NCBI GenBank assembly: GCA_934561395.1
Contig: CAKTGF010000007.1
Span: 1-64,000 of the forward strand
Source of the DNA: an uncultured Eubacterium sp.
GTDB taxonomy: Bacteria > Bacillota > Clostridia > Oscillospirales > Acutalibacteraceae
Direction: 5' to 3'
Length of the DNA: 64,000 nt
Within the stretch, counting starts at the first letter, position 1, and the number at the start of each line of letters is the position of its first letter. The translations under genes were made by a program, and so were the position numbers. Below are positions 50,743 through 58,925 of the stretch, one piece after another. The notes beneath the pieces were generated by a model. It was given only the letters and a program-made list of their open reading frames with translations, ran no database searches and was not told where the DNA came from.

Positions 50743-51723
50743 TCAGCAAATTCTGGGCAAACCCTCGCCTATCAGCGAATTAACAATTCGTTTGCCGCCC
50801 AAGGGGGTAACAAGGCTTACGCCGCTTCCGTTTTTAACACTGCCGATTATTGCGGCGTTTTTGCCGTATTTGCATCGCCTGATAATTAGGGCTGCCTTTT
50901 CCGCCTGTTCACGGGGCACAATTGCCACCAGCTTTCCCTCGTTGCCCATGTGCATAATGTTAAGGCCCAAGATTTTTGCAAAGGCGCTAACCTGTGGGGT
51001 TACGGGAATTTTGCTTTCTTCAACCTCAATTTCAACACCCGAGGCCTTTGCGAGCTCGTTTAAAACTGTGCCCAGGCCGCCACGGGTAATATCACGCATG
51101 CAGTGCACATCAATACCGCCGTTAATCAGCGCCTTTACCATTTCAACAAGGGGTGCATTGTCGGATTCAATGGCGTTTTCTATATCCATTCTTGCCGACA
51201 AAATGGTTGCGTGGTGGTCGCCCATAGTGCCGCTGACAATTACACTGTCGCCGGGGCGAAGCCCTGTTGATGTAATATCCGTGCCCTCATTAACAAAACC
51301 CACGCCTGTGGTGTTAATGTAAATTCCGCCGTTGCCCTCAATAACCTTTGTGTCGCCGCAAACAACGGTTACACCTGCCTCAGCGGCGGTTTGCGCCATT
51401 GATTTTGCAATTCGGTCAAGTGTGTCGGTATCTGCGCCCTCTTCAATAATAAAGGCGGAAGTAATGTATTTCGGCACGGCGCCACGCATTAAAAGGTCGT
51501 TAACGGTGCCGCACACCGCAAGCCTGCCTATGTTGCCGCCCTTAAAAAACAGCGGGGTAACAACAAAGCTGTCAGTGGTTATTGCAATTTTAGCCGAGCC
51601 GCTTACAACGGCGCTGTCCTCCATCATATTTAAAATCGGGTTTGAAAAGTTTTTGGCAAAAACGCTGTCAATTAACTCTCCGGTGGATTCTCCGCCGCTG
51701 CCGTGCGCTAATGTAATTTTCAT
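50743..51723 (-). CDS. hypE: Hydrogenase maturation protein HypE
   Basis: The protein has 326 residues from ATG 51723 (MKITLAHGSGGESTGELI); GTG 51747 is an unlikely alternative start. MMEDSAVV, VCGTVNDLLMRG and DITRGGLGTVLNELA belong to the PurM-like ATP-binding fold. The C-terminus ends GEGLPRIC: the last Cys is the residue that receives the carbamoyl group from HypF and is dehydrated to thiocyanate, the source of the cyanide ligand of the NiFe centre. It is last of the ech-hyp operon. Confidence 0.95.
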   Translation of the reverse strand: MKITLAHGSGGESTGELIDSVFAKNFSNPILNMMEDSAVVSGSAKIAITTDSFVVTPLFFKGGNIGRLAVCGTVNDLLMRGAVPKYITSAFIIEEGADTDTLDRIAKSMAQTAAEAGVTVVCGDTKVIEGNGGIYINTTGVGFVNEGTDITSTGLRPGDSVIVSGTMGDHHATILSARMDIENAIESDNAPLVEMVKALINGGIDVHCMRDITRGGLGTVLNELAKASGVEIEVEESKIPVTPQVSAFAKILGLNIMHMGNEGKLVAIVPREQAEKAALIIRRCKYGKNAAIIGSVKNGSGVSLVTPLGGKRIVNSLIGEGLPRIC

Positions 51724-51801
51724 ATTACTTATATGCCTTTCCGCCACGGCTCATTAAAGCGCTGTGGGCAAATTTTGTTTATGGGGGCAGCTTTAAAACT
51801 G

Positions 51802-52839
51802 TCAGCCCCTGTTGTTTACATAATAATTAAAGCAGGCACCTTCGCCTGAAACCATGCAAGCACCCCTTGGGTTTTCAGGTGTGCAAAGCTTTTTGAAAAG
51901 GGGGCATTGGTTGGGCTTTTTTTTGCCGATTATAACATCGCCGCAGCTGCAACCGTTTTGAAAGGAAAAATCCTCAACAAGCTGCTGTGAGCCTGCGTCA
52001 AATTTGCTGTATTCATCTTTGATTTTCATTCCGGAGCCCTTAATAACTCCCAGTCCACGCCAAGGGGCGTCGTAGGGCTCAAGGTATTTGTTAACTGCCA
52101 TGGCAGCCTTTTTGTTTTCCTGTTCCCTTACCACCTGCTTGTAAAGGTTAAGACATTTTCCCTGACCCTGTAGCTTTACAAGTGCGTAAACAGACGCTAA
52201 TATTTCCTCCCCCTTAAAGCCGCTTACAACAAAGGGCACATTGTGCTTTTTTGCAAGCCTTTCAAAAGCATCGCTGCCTGTGATTGCGGCAACATGGCCG
52301 GGGGCTAAAAAGCCGCTTACGGTTGAATCGCTTTCGCAAATGGTTGAAATAACATTGGGCATGGTTTTCAAGGCGGTTAAAAGCCTTAAATTGGTAATGC
52401 CCTTTTGCAGCATTTCATCAATCAAAACCGCATAAATTGGGGTGGTGGTTTCAAAGCCCACTGCGGCAAAAACAAATTGCTTGTTTTTGTTTTTCCTTGC
52501 AAGGGTGAGAGCCTCCATGGGGGAATAAACCATTTTTACCTCGCCGCCCATTGCCTTAATATCCTTTAGGGCATATTTTGAGCCGGGCACTCTTATCATA
52601 TCCCCAAAGGTAACAATTGTGTTGCCCTCCAGGGCTAATTGGCAAAGCCTGTCAACATAAGATGACACGGTAACGCAAACAGGGCAGCCGGGGCCGCTGA
52701 TCAAGTGAATTTTGCTGCTGATTATTGAGTCAATGGCATTTTCAGATATTGATGCGGTGTGTGTTCCGCATACCTCCATTATGGATATATCCTCGCCGTC
52801 ATATTCCCTTAAAAATTGTATAACACTGTTAATATCCAT
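51802..52839 (-). CDS. hypD: Hydrogenase maturation protein HypD
   Basis: The protein has 345 residues. Signature motifs are MEVCGTHTASISENAI, LISGPGCPVCVTV and VGFETTTP, and the C-terminal [4Fe-4S] Cys set is CSCGDVIIGKKKPNQCPLF with GACMVSGEGACFNYY. With HypC it forms the scaffold where Fe receives CN and CO. Its ATG overlaps the hypC stop by 1 bp (TAATG). The gap of 78 bp to hypE is the largest in this hyp cluster. Confidence 0.96.
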   Translation of the reverse strand: MDINSVIQFLREYDGEDISIMEVCGTHTASISENAIDSIISSKIHLISGPGCPVCVTVSSYVDRLCQLALEGNTIVTFGDMIRVPGSKYALKDIKAMGGEVKMVYSPMEALTLARKNKNKQFVFAAVGFETTTPIYAVLIDEMLQKGITNLRLLTALKTMPNVISTICESDSTVSGFLAPGHVAAITGSDAFERLAKKHNVPFVVSGFKGEEILASVYALVKLQGQGKCLNLYKQVVREQENKKAAMAVNKYLEPYDAPWRGLGVIKGSGMKIKDEYSKFDAGSQQLVEDFSFQNGCSCGDVIIGKKKPNQCPLFKKLCTPENPRGACMVSGEGACFNYYVNNRG

Positions 52840-53057
52840 TATAATCCAAGCTCCTCAAGGTCCTTGAACAAATCGGTCATATATTTTGCCTCGTCCTCGG
52901 CAAGCACTTGAATAACAAGCCCTGCGTGCACCAAAACCCAGTCGCCTACCTTGGTGTCAACAATGCCGATATTGGCGTGGGTAATGTTTGACGAATATTC
53001 AATTGTGGCATCACTGCCGTTAATTTCAATAATTTTTCCCGGTGCCGCAACGCACAT
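52839..53057 (-). CDS. hypC: Hydrogenase maturation chaperone HypC
   Basis: The start is ATG 53057 after GGAGG; 72 residues. MCVAAPGKI has the essential Cys2 that binds the Fe(CN)2CO unit; the rest is an OB-like barrel (VDTKVGDWVLVHAGLVIQ). It shuttles the Fe unit from HypD to the hydrogenase large subunit. The start lies 2 bp after the hypF stop. Confidence 0.95.
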   Translation of the reverse strand: MCVAAPGKIIEINGSDATIEYSSNITHANIGIVDTKVGDWVLVHAGLVIQVLAEDEAKYMTDLFKDLEELGL

Positions 53058-53059
53058 AA

Positions 53060-55123
53060 TTATTCCTCCATTGCTGATAAATAGGCCTGCCCCAGGCAAA
53101 GCCCGTTGTCGCCGCAGGATACCCTGCTGTTGGTAAATACCATAATTCCGTTTTCTTCAAGCAGCCTTTCAGCCGTTTCTAAAAGAATTCGGTTAACAAA
53201 GCAGCCGCCGCTAAGGGTTACCGCTTTTGCACTGTATTTTTGTGAAATTTTCAGTATAAGCTCCCCCAGCATACAGTGAAAACCAAGGGCAACTTCCTCC
53301 TTTGGGGCGTTTGCCGCTTTTACGGCACTTATAATTTCTTTCGGATTAAGGCTCGGCTTAATATAAAAGGCTTTTTTTGCACTTTTTGCACAGGCTTCAA
53401 GCTTTATTGCACATTCTCCCTCGTAGGTGTTGTAATGGGCAATGTCAAGGGCGGCGCAAACAGCGTCAAACAGCCTGCCCATGCTTGATGAATTTACAAT
53501 ATTTATGTTGCCCTCAATAGCTTTGTTGATTATGGGGTTTGTGCCGTCATAGCAGGCAAGTGCCAAATCTGCGTTTTTTGATATTTCATCCCCGGCAGGC
53601 ATTTTTACATAGTCTAAATGCTCAATACGCCGAGTGTTTAAAAAAACTTCGCCGCCCCAAATTGCGCCGTCGTCCCCGTAGCCGGTGCCGTCAAAAACAA
53701 AATGCAGGGCGTCAATGCCTTGGCACATTGGATTTTCGGCAACAACGCTGTAAGCGTGGGCAAGGTGGTGTTGGTACTTTTTATCCGCCTTATAAACCCC
53801 GGTTGAGTGATAAAGTGGGTGCTTGTCGCAAACAATTTGCTCAGGCTTAAAGGAATGCAGGCGGCAAAAGCGCTTTATATTTTTCTTGTATTCGTTAAAG
53901 CAGGCAACCTCCTCCAGGTCGCCGAAATATTGTGACGGATAGGCGTAGCCGTTGTGCACAATGCAAAAGCTGCTTTTTAAATCGCCGCCAAGGCAAAGGG
54001 TGTCCCTGCCGTTGGCGCCAATGTCAATTGCAAGGGGAACATAGCCCCTGCCACGCCTTATTGTTTGAAATCTGCCGTTGTTAATTTGCACAACGCTGTC
54101 GTCAATAGGGGTTAAAATATCCCTGTTGTGGGATAAAATCTTAACGCCGAATTTTTTGATTTCCTCATCATCTGTAATTATGGGTTCGCCGCTTATGTTT
54201 GCGCTGGTCATTATAAGGGGTGAAACCCTGTTAAGTATCATAATTTGAATGGGATTGCAGGGCAAAAATGCCCCGATATAATCGCTGTCGCTGCAAATTC
54301 CCTCCGGCAAGTCCTTGATTTTCTCCAGCAAAACAATGGGCCTTGCCGCAGAAAGCAGAGCGCTTTCCTCATTGTGGCTTACACGGCAGTATTTTTTTAT
54401 TTGCTCAATGCAGTTAAACATAACGGCAAAGGGCTTTTTCTCCCTGCCCTTAATTTCCCTGAGCCGCAGTGCAGGCTCGGTTTCGCAAAGGCAGGCAAGG
54501 TGGTAGCCGCCAATGTCCTTAACAGCCAAAATTTCTTTGTTATTTAAAATATCAACCGCTTGGTCGATGGTTATGTTCGTTTTAGGGCCGCAGCTGTTGC
54601 AGGCAATTGTCTGAGCGTGGCAACGCCTGTTTTTGGGTGCGGTATATTCCTCCTCGCAATCCGGGCACAGAGGGAAGTTTCCCATTACTGTTCGCTCCCT
54701 GTCATAGGGGAGGGAATTTATAATAGTGTATCTTGGGCCGCAGTTGATACAGCTTATAAACGGGTGGCAGTATCTGCGGTTATTTTTATCCAAAAGCTCT
54801 TTTTCACAATCGGGGCAGGTGGCAAGGTCCGGGGTAATAAAGGGTATATCGTTATCGTTGGTGGAATGAACTATTTTAAAATCGGTGTATTTTTCCCCGG
54901 CAGACTCCCACTCCTCAATTTGACTTTCGGTAATATCAAACATTGTATCAAGGCGTTGGACAAATTCATCCAACGCCTCTTTTTTTCCTTGTGCGATAAT
55001 TGTTACATTACCGCCTGAGTTTTTAACCTCGCCGTTAATTTTAAGCTCTTTTGCAAGCCTCAGAGCGGAGGGGCGAAAGCCAATGCCCTGAACAATACCA
55101 TAATAGGTAATTTTACAGTTTAT
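53060..55123 (-). CDS. hypF: Carbamoyltransferase HypF, apparently with a non-ATG start
   Basis: The protein has about 687 residues. The N-terminal acylphosphatase domain is present and in frame: YYGIVQGIGFRPSALRLAKE, then VKNSGGNV. Two zinc fingers (CPDCEKELL ... CINCGPRY; CPDCEEEY ... CNSCGPK), a YrdC-like domain and a Kae1-like domain (HHLAHAYS, LSGGCFVNRIL) follow. HypF carbamoylates the HypE C-terminal Cys. Between the frame's upstream stop (55166-55168) and this domain there is no ATG, GTG or TTG; ATA at 55123 (9 nt after AAGGA) or 55129 is the likely start. A TTG at 54973 would remove the acylphosphatase domain. Confidence 0.88.
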   Translation of the reverse strand: MNCKITYYGIVQGIGFRPSALRLAKELKINGEVKNSGGNVTIIAQGKKEALDEFVQRLDTMFDITESQIEEWESAGEKYTDFKIVHSTNDNDIPFITPDLATCPDCEKELLDKNNRRYCHPFISCINCGPRYTIINSLPYDRERTVMGNFPLCPDCEEEYTAPKNRRCHAQTIACNSCGPKTNITIDQAVDILNNKEILAVKDIGGYHLACLCETEPALRLREIKGREKKPFAVMFNCIEQIKKYCRVSHNEESALLSAARPIVLLEKIKDLPEGICSDSDYIGAFLPCNPIQIMILNRVSPLIMTSANISGEPIITDDEEIKKFGVKILSHNRDILTPIDDSVVQINNGRFQTIRRGRGYVPLAIDIGANGRDTLCLGGDLKSSFCIVHNGYAYPSQYFGDLEEVACFNEYKKNIKRFCRLHSFKPEQIVCDKHPLYHSTGVYKADKKYQHHLAHAYSVVAENPMCQGIDALHFVFDGTGYGDDGAIWGGEVFLNTRRIEHLDYVKMPAGDEISKNADLALACYDGTNPIINKAIEGNINIVNSSSMGRLFDAVCAALDIAHYNTYEGECAIKLEACAKSAKKAFYIKPSLNPKEIISAVKAANAPKEEVALGFHCMLGELILKISQKYSAKAVTLSGGCFVNRILLETAERLLEENGIMVFTNSRVSCGDNGLCLGQAYLSAMEE

Positions 55124-55125
55124 AG

Positions 55126-56109
55126 TTATGCTTCCTTTTTGTAGGTTACAACGCCGTATTCCGCATCATCCTCGGCATAGCCCAGGCAGTGGAATTTTGC
55201 ACAGGCGTCAACGCACATGCCGCATTGCAGGCAGGTGTCCCTGTCGATTGACCAGGTTTTTGTTTCCTTGCGATCAACGGTAATCAGGCCCAAGGGGCAC
55301 TTTTTAGCGCAAAGGCCGCAGAGAATACAGTTTTCAATATCGTTTGCAATTTTGCCGAACCTTAATTCGGGGTCGGGCTTTTGCGTTGAAAGCTTGCCAA
55401 GGGTAACATCAGCCTTGGGCTCCTCCTTTTTAGGAGCAGGGGCAGGCTTTTTTGGGGCAGGCTTTGCAGGTGCGGCAGCGCCGTCCTTTGCAAAAACAAC
55501 CTCTCCCGTCTCGCCGTCGTCCTCTGCGTAGCTTAAGCTGTGGAACTTTTTGCAGGCGTCAATGCAGGCGCCGCATTGCATGCAATCGTCACGGTTAATG
55601 GTCCATGTTTTGGCGTTGCGGTCAACTGTAATGCACTCGGCAGGGCATTGCTTTGCACAAAGTCCGCACAAAATGCAGGTGCTCATATCGTTTGTGATTT
55701 TGCCAGATGTTAAGGCAGGCTTTTCCTGGGCGGAGCCGGTGTCGGCAGCCTTTTCGGCAGGCTTTTCAACAATGGGCTGCGAGTATGAGTCCACAACAAA
55801 TTCCGTTGAAGGCTCTGTGTAGCCGGGAACAATATGTAAGCACTTTTTAGGGCAGCCGCTTACGCAGTTTTCACACTGCACGCAGCCCATTCTTTCAATT
55901 GACCAGGTTTTTGTTTTCCTGTCAACGGTTATAGCGCCCGACGGGCACTTTCTTTGGCACATTCCGCACATAATGCAGCTGTCAATATCAATTTCAATAT
56001 GACCTCTTGAACGCTCAGGATAGGTGGCAGGCTCAAAAGGATAATTGCAGGTTGCCGGCTTTGAAAAAAGGTTTTTAAGCGCAAAGCCTGAAAATTTCAT
56101 TAATCCCAT
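55126..56109 (-). CDS. echF: EchF-like polyferredoxin with three tandem 2[4Fe-4S] modules
   Basis: The protein has 327 residues. The first module (1-100) is a normal EchF/NuoI: YPERSRGHIEIDIDSCIMCG, then CQRKCP and CVQCENCVSGCPKKC. Two extra modules, separated by Ala/Pro/Lys-rich linkers (APAKPAPKKPAPAPKKEEP), have CILCGLCAKQCP + CMQCGACIDAC and CILCGLCAKKCP + CLQCGMCVDAC, so six clusters are predicted against two in usual EchF. It hands ferredoxin electrons to the small subunit. It lies 12 bp after echE, and its stop is 2 bp before the hypF start. Confidence 0.92.
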   Translation of the reverse strand: MGLMKFSGFALKNLFSKPATCNYPFEPATYPERSRGHIEIDIDSCIMCGMCQRKCPSGAITVDRKTKTWSIERMGCVQCENCVSGCPKKCLHIVPGYTEPSTEFVVDSYSQPIVEKPAEKAADTGSAQEKPALTSGKITNDMSTCILCGLCAKQCPAECITVDRNAKTWTINRDDCMQCGACIDACKKFHSLSYAEDDGETGEVVFAKDGAAAPAKPAPKKPAPAPKKEEPKADVTLGKLSTQKPDPELRFGKIANDIENCILCGLCAKKCPLGLITVDRKETKTWSIDRDTCLQCGMCVDACAKFHCLGYAEDDAEYGVVTYKKEA

Positions 56110-56121
56110 AATTGCCCCTCC

Positions 56122-57201
56122 TTATCTTTCTGTGCAGCTGATACAAGGGTCGATTGTTAAAATTTGCATCGGAACATCGGCAAAATCCGAGCCGGGCAAA
56201 ATATGAATCAGCGATTGTATGTTGGTAAATGTGGGGGTGCGAATCCTGAACCTGTCAAGGAATTTGGTGCCGTTTGCTTTTGCATAATAAACTGCCTCCC
56301 CACGGGGCTGCTCAATTCTTACAAACGCCTCGCCCTTCGGCATACCCTTTTGAGGGTTGCAAATTGCGCCCTCGGGTATTTTTTGCGCCACCTGGCGAAG
56401 AATGGCAATTGATTGGAATAATTCGCCTATTCTTACCTCGCAGCGGCCGTAGCCGTCGCAGGCATTTGAGGTGATAATATCAAAATCAATCTTGTCGTAA
56501 GCCTCGTAGCCCGTTTTTCTCATATCATACTCAAGACCGCTTGCTCTTGCCATTGCGCCTGCCGCACTTAAGCGATAAGCGTCCTCTTTGGTAAGAATAC
56601 CAACGCCCTTAAGCCTTTTTTGCACTGTGTAATCCTTAAGGAATACATTTGTCATTTTTCTAAGGTCTTTTTCCATTGAGTCAAAAACATCAATAAAGCC
56701 CTTAATCATTGCAGAGTCCATATCCTTTAAAACTCCGCCGACCTTGTTAATTGAAAAAATAACTCTGCCGCCTGTTGACGCTTCAAACATATCAAGAACC
56801 TTTTCTCTCATGCGCCAAGCCTGCATAAACAAAGCGTCAAAACCAAAGGCGTCGGCAAGCAGGCCAAGCCAAAGAAGGTGACTGTGAATACGGCTCATTT
56901 CAAACCAAAAGGTGCGCAAAAACTTTGCTCTTTCGGGCACCTCTGCGTCAAATATTTTTTCAAGTGCCTCGCAATAGCCAAGGCCGTGGCCGAAGGAGCA
57001 AATGCCGCAGGTTCTTTCAACCACATATTGATAATCGTTAAAATCTCTTTTCTCGGCAAGCTGCTCAAGCCCTCTGTGAACAAAGCCCACCGATGGGATT
57101 GCCTCAACAACCTTTTCATCTTCAAGCACAAGGTCAATGTGAATCGGCTCGGGAAGAACAGGGTGCTGGGGACCAAATGGAACTGTTGATAAATTTGCCA
57201 T
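56122..57201 (-). CDS. echE: Ech [NiFe] hydrogenase large subunit
   Basis: The protein has 359 residues, NuoD-like, with both nickel-binding Cys pairs: ERTCGICSFGHGLGY (about residue 65) and IDPCISCTER at the very end. All four Cys distinguish it from complex I. It reduces protons or oxidises H2. The chain stops right after the residue (Arg) where other large subunits are cleaved, so no maturation protease is needed. It starts at the echD stop (1-bp overlap). Confidence 0.96.
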   Translation of the reverse strand: MANLSTVPFGPQHPVLPEPIHIDLVLEDEKVVEAIPSVGFVHRGLEQLAEKRDFNDYQYVVERTCGICSFGHGLGYCEALEKIFDAEVPERAKFLRTFWFEMSRIHSHLLWLGLLADAFGFDALFMQAWRMREKVLDMFEASTGGRVIFSINKVGGVLKDMDSAMIKGFIDVFDSMEKDLRKMTNVFLKDYTVQKRLKGVGILTKEDAYRLSAAGAMARASGLEYDMRKTGYEAYDKIDFDIITSNACDGYGRCEVRIGELFQSIAILRQVAQKIPEGAICNPQKGMPKGEAFVRIEQPRGEAVYYAKANGTKFLDRFRIRTPTFTNIQSLIHILPGSDFADVPMQILTIDPCISCTER

Positions 57202-57581
57202 TATTCTGTCTCCTTCTTTTTGATAACATTGATTTGCTTTTTAAAAGGTGTGTCTTTTTCAATGCGATAAAAGTTGTTTTTATAATCAGTTGACATACCC
57301 ACAACATTAACGCCCCAAAGCTCTTTAATCTCATTTTCATAAAGGGTGGCAGCGGGGAATATGTCTGAAAACGACTTGATTTCCTCATCAACGGGGAGCT
57401 CGACAACATAGTTTTCCATTGCATATTCCTTGGCAACGGAATAAATAACCTCGTTGTATCCCTCGTAGGCGGTGCTGCAAATTTGAGCAAGCCTGTAGCC
57501 GTCCTCATATTTTTTTTGCATAATATCGTATAATTCTGCCTTTGTTACTCTTTCAAAGGGAAAATCATTATAATTATTCAA
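57201..57581 (-). CDS. echD: Ech hydrogenase 30-kDa-type subunit
   Basis: The protein has 126 residues. It resembles the NuoC/HycE N-terminal domain: FSDIFPAATLYENEIKELWG is the family signature. No cofactor. It is short, as usual for EchD. It overlaps echC by 8 bp and echE by 1 bp. Confidence 0.9.
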   Translation of the reverse strand: MNNYNDFPFERVTKAELYDIMQKKYEDGYRLAQICSTAYEGYNEVIYSVAKEYAMENYVVELPVDEEIKSFSDIFPAATLYENEIKELWGVNVVGMSTDYKNNFYRIEKDTPFKKQINVIKKKETE

Positions 57582-58038
57582 CCTTGTCAGCCTCCTTTAC
57601 TGCTGCCTTGTTAGCCTCAAGCTTTGCGCTTTTTTCTTTAAGCAGGGCAAGTGATTTAACCACGCCGTCAATTATTGCCTGGGGCCTTGCGGCACAGCCG
57701 GGAACATAAATGTCAACCGGGATTACCTTGTCAACGCCGCCGATAATGTTGTAGCAATCCTTAAACACACCGCCGTTGCAGGCGCAAATGCCTATTGCGC
57801 AAACAACCTTGGGCTCTGTCATTTGGTCGTAAATCTGCTTAACAACATCCTTGTTTTGCGAGTTAACCGAGCCGGTAATAAGCAAAATATCCGCATGCTT
57901 TGGGTTACCTGTGTTAATAACGCCGAACCTTTCAACATCATAAACAGGTGTAAGGCAGGCTAATACCTCAATATCGCAGCCGTTGCAGGAGGAACCGTCA
58001 TAATGCATAATCCAAGGGGATTTTGTTACATCAGCCAT
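57574..58038 (-). CDS. echC: Ech hydrogenase small subunit (NuoB-like)
   Basis: The protein has 154 residues. The proximal [4Fe-4S] Cys are seen in DGSSCNGCDIEVLA, AIGICACNGGVF and YVPGCAARPQAII. It carries electrons between EchF and the NiFe site. The C-terminal ~20 residues are Lys/Ala-rich. It starts 2 bp after echB. Confidence 0.95.
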   Translation of the reverse strand: MADVTKSPWIMHYDGSSCNGCDIEVLACLTPVYDVERFGVINTGNPKHADILLITGSVNSQNKDVVKQIYDQMTEPKVVCAIGICACNGGVFKDCYNIIGGVDKVIPVDIYVPGCAARPQAIIDGVVKSLALLKEKSAKLEANKAAVKEADKVE

Positions 58039-58040
58039 AA

Positions 58041-58925
58041 TTATTTACCTCCCTTTACAACTTCAAGAACAATCAAGTTAACCGCACCGAGCACAGCTGT
58101 TACTATCCAGCTGGCGGTAAGCATATTGTTCCATTTAACCCTTGCGTTGGTGTTGTCAATGAGAATTTCAATAAAATAGCACACTGCAACAGCAACAATT
58201 GCAATAAGAGCCGACCATGGGTTGCTGTTCATAAAGAACAGGCCCACAACGCCTAAAAGGAAAATGTTTTCATACCAGTGTGAAATTTCAACCACTGCAA
58301 ACATTTGACCGTTGAACTCGGTGGTTAAGCCCTTTACCATTTCCTGGTGGGCATGGTGGCTTGTTGACAGGTCAAAGGGGTGCTTTCTTAGCTTGATTGT
58401 CAAAACAAACATAAACGCAATGAAAATGCCCGGCAAATAAATAATGGGCAGCATTCCGTCATGGGTGGCAATGCTTGCAACCTTAAACGAGCCTGTTGTT
58501 ACATAAAGGCCGATTACGGTTATAAGCACCATGGGCTCGTATGCAAGCATTTGGATAAGCTCCCTGCTTGCGCCCATAAACGAATATGGGGAGTGACCGC
58601 TTGAAGCGGCGATAACAAGAAAGATGTTTGCTGTTGTTAATGTGAAGAAAACCAGCAGCAAATCGTAGCCGCCGAAGAACAGCGCACCTGTTAATACAAC
58701 AAAGAATAAGAAGGTAAGCAGATAAAGAATTTGAACTCTGTTAATTACCTTTGTTTGCTTTTTCATAAGCTTGTAAACATCATATAGCGGCTGAAGCACC
58801 GACGGACCCTTACGGCCCTGCATTCTTGCACATATTTTGCGGTCAATGCCCGAAAGCAAAGCGCCTGCAAAGGGTGCAAGCAGCAAATATGCAACAGCGC
58901 TGATAATTTGCTTTGCAATATTCAT
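58041..58925 (-). CDS. echB: Ech hydrogenase membrane subunit (NuoH-like)
   Basis: The protein has 294 residues with about eight membrane helices. The NuoH-type loops are kept: ARMQGRKGPSVLQPLYD after helix 1 and KLRKHPFDLSTSHHAHQEMV. It links the soluble arm to ion movement. The start overlaps echA by 1 bp. Confidence 0.95.
   Translation of the reverse strand: MNIAKQIISAVAYLLLAPFAGALLSGIDRKICARMQGRKGPSVLQPLYDVYKLMKKQTKVINRVQILYLLTFLFFVVLTGALFFGGYDLLLVFFTLTTANIFLVIAASSGHSPYSFMGASRELIQMLAYEPMVLITVIGLYVTTGSFKVASIATHDGMLPIIYLPGIFIAFMFVLTIKLRKHPFDLSTSHHAHQEMVKGLTTEFNGQMFAVVEISHWYENIFLLGVVGLFFMNSNPWSALIAIVAVAVCYFIEILIDNTNARVKWNNMLTASWIVTAVLGAVNLIVLEVVKGGK

Noticed and set aside
53060..54973. HypF lacking its acylphosphatase domain
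   Set aside because: The domain is present in the same open frame upstream; only a standard start codon is missing.
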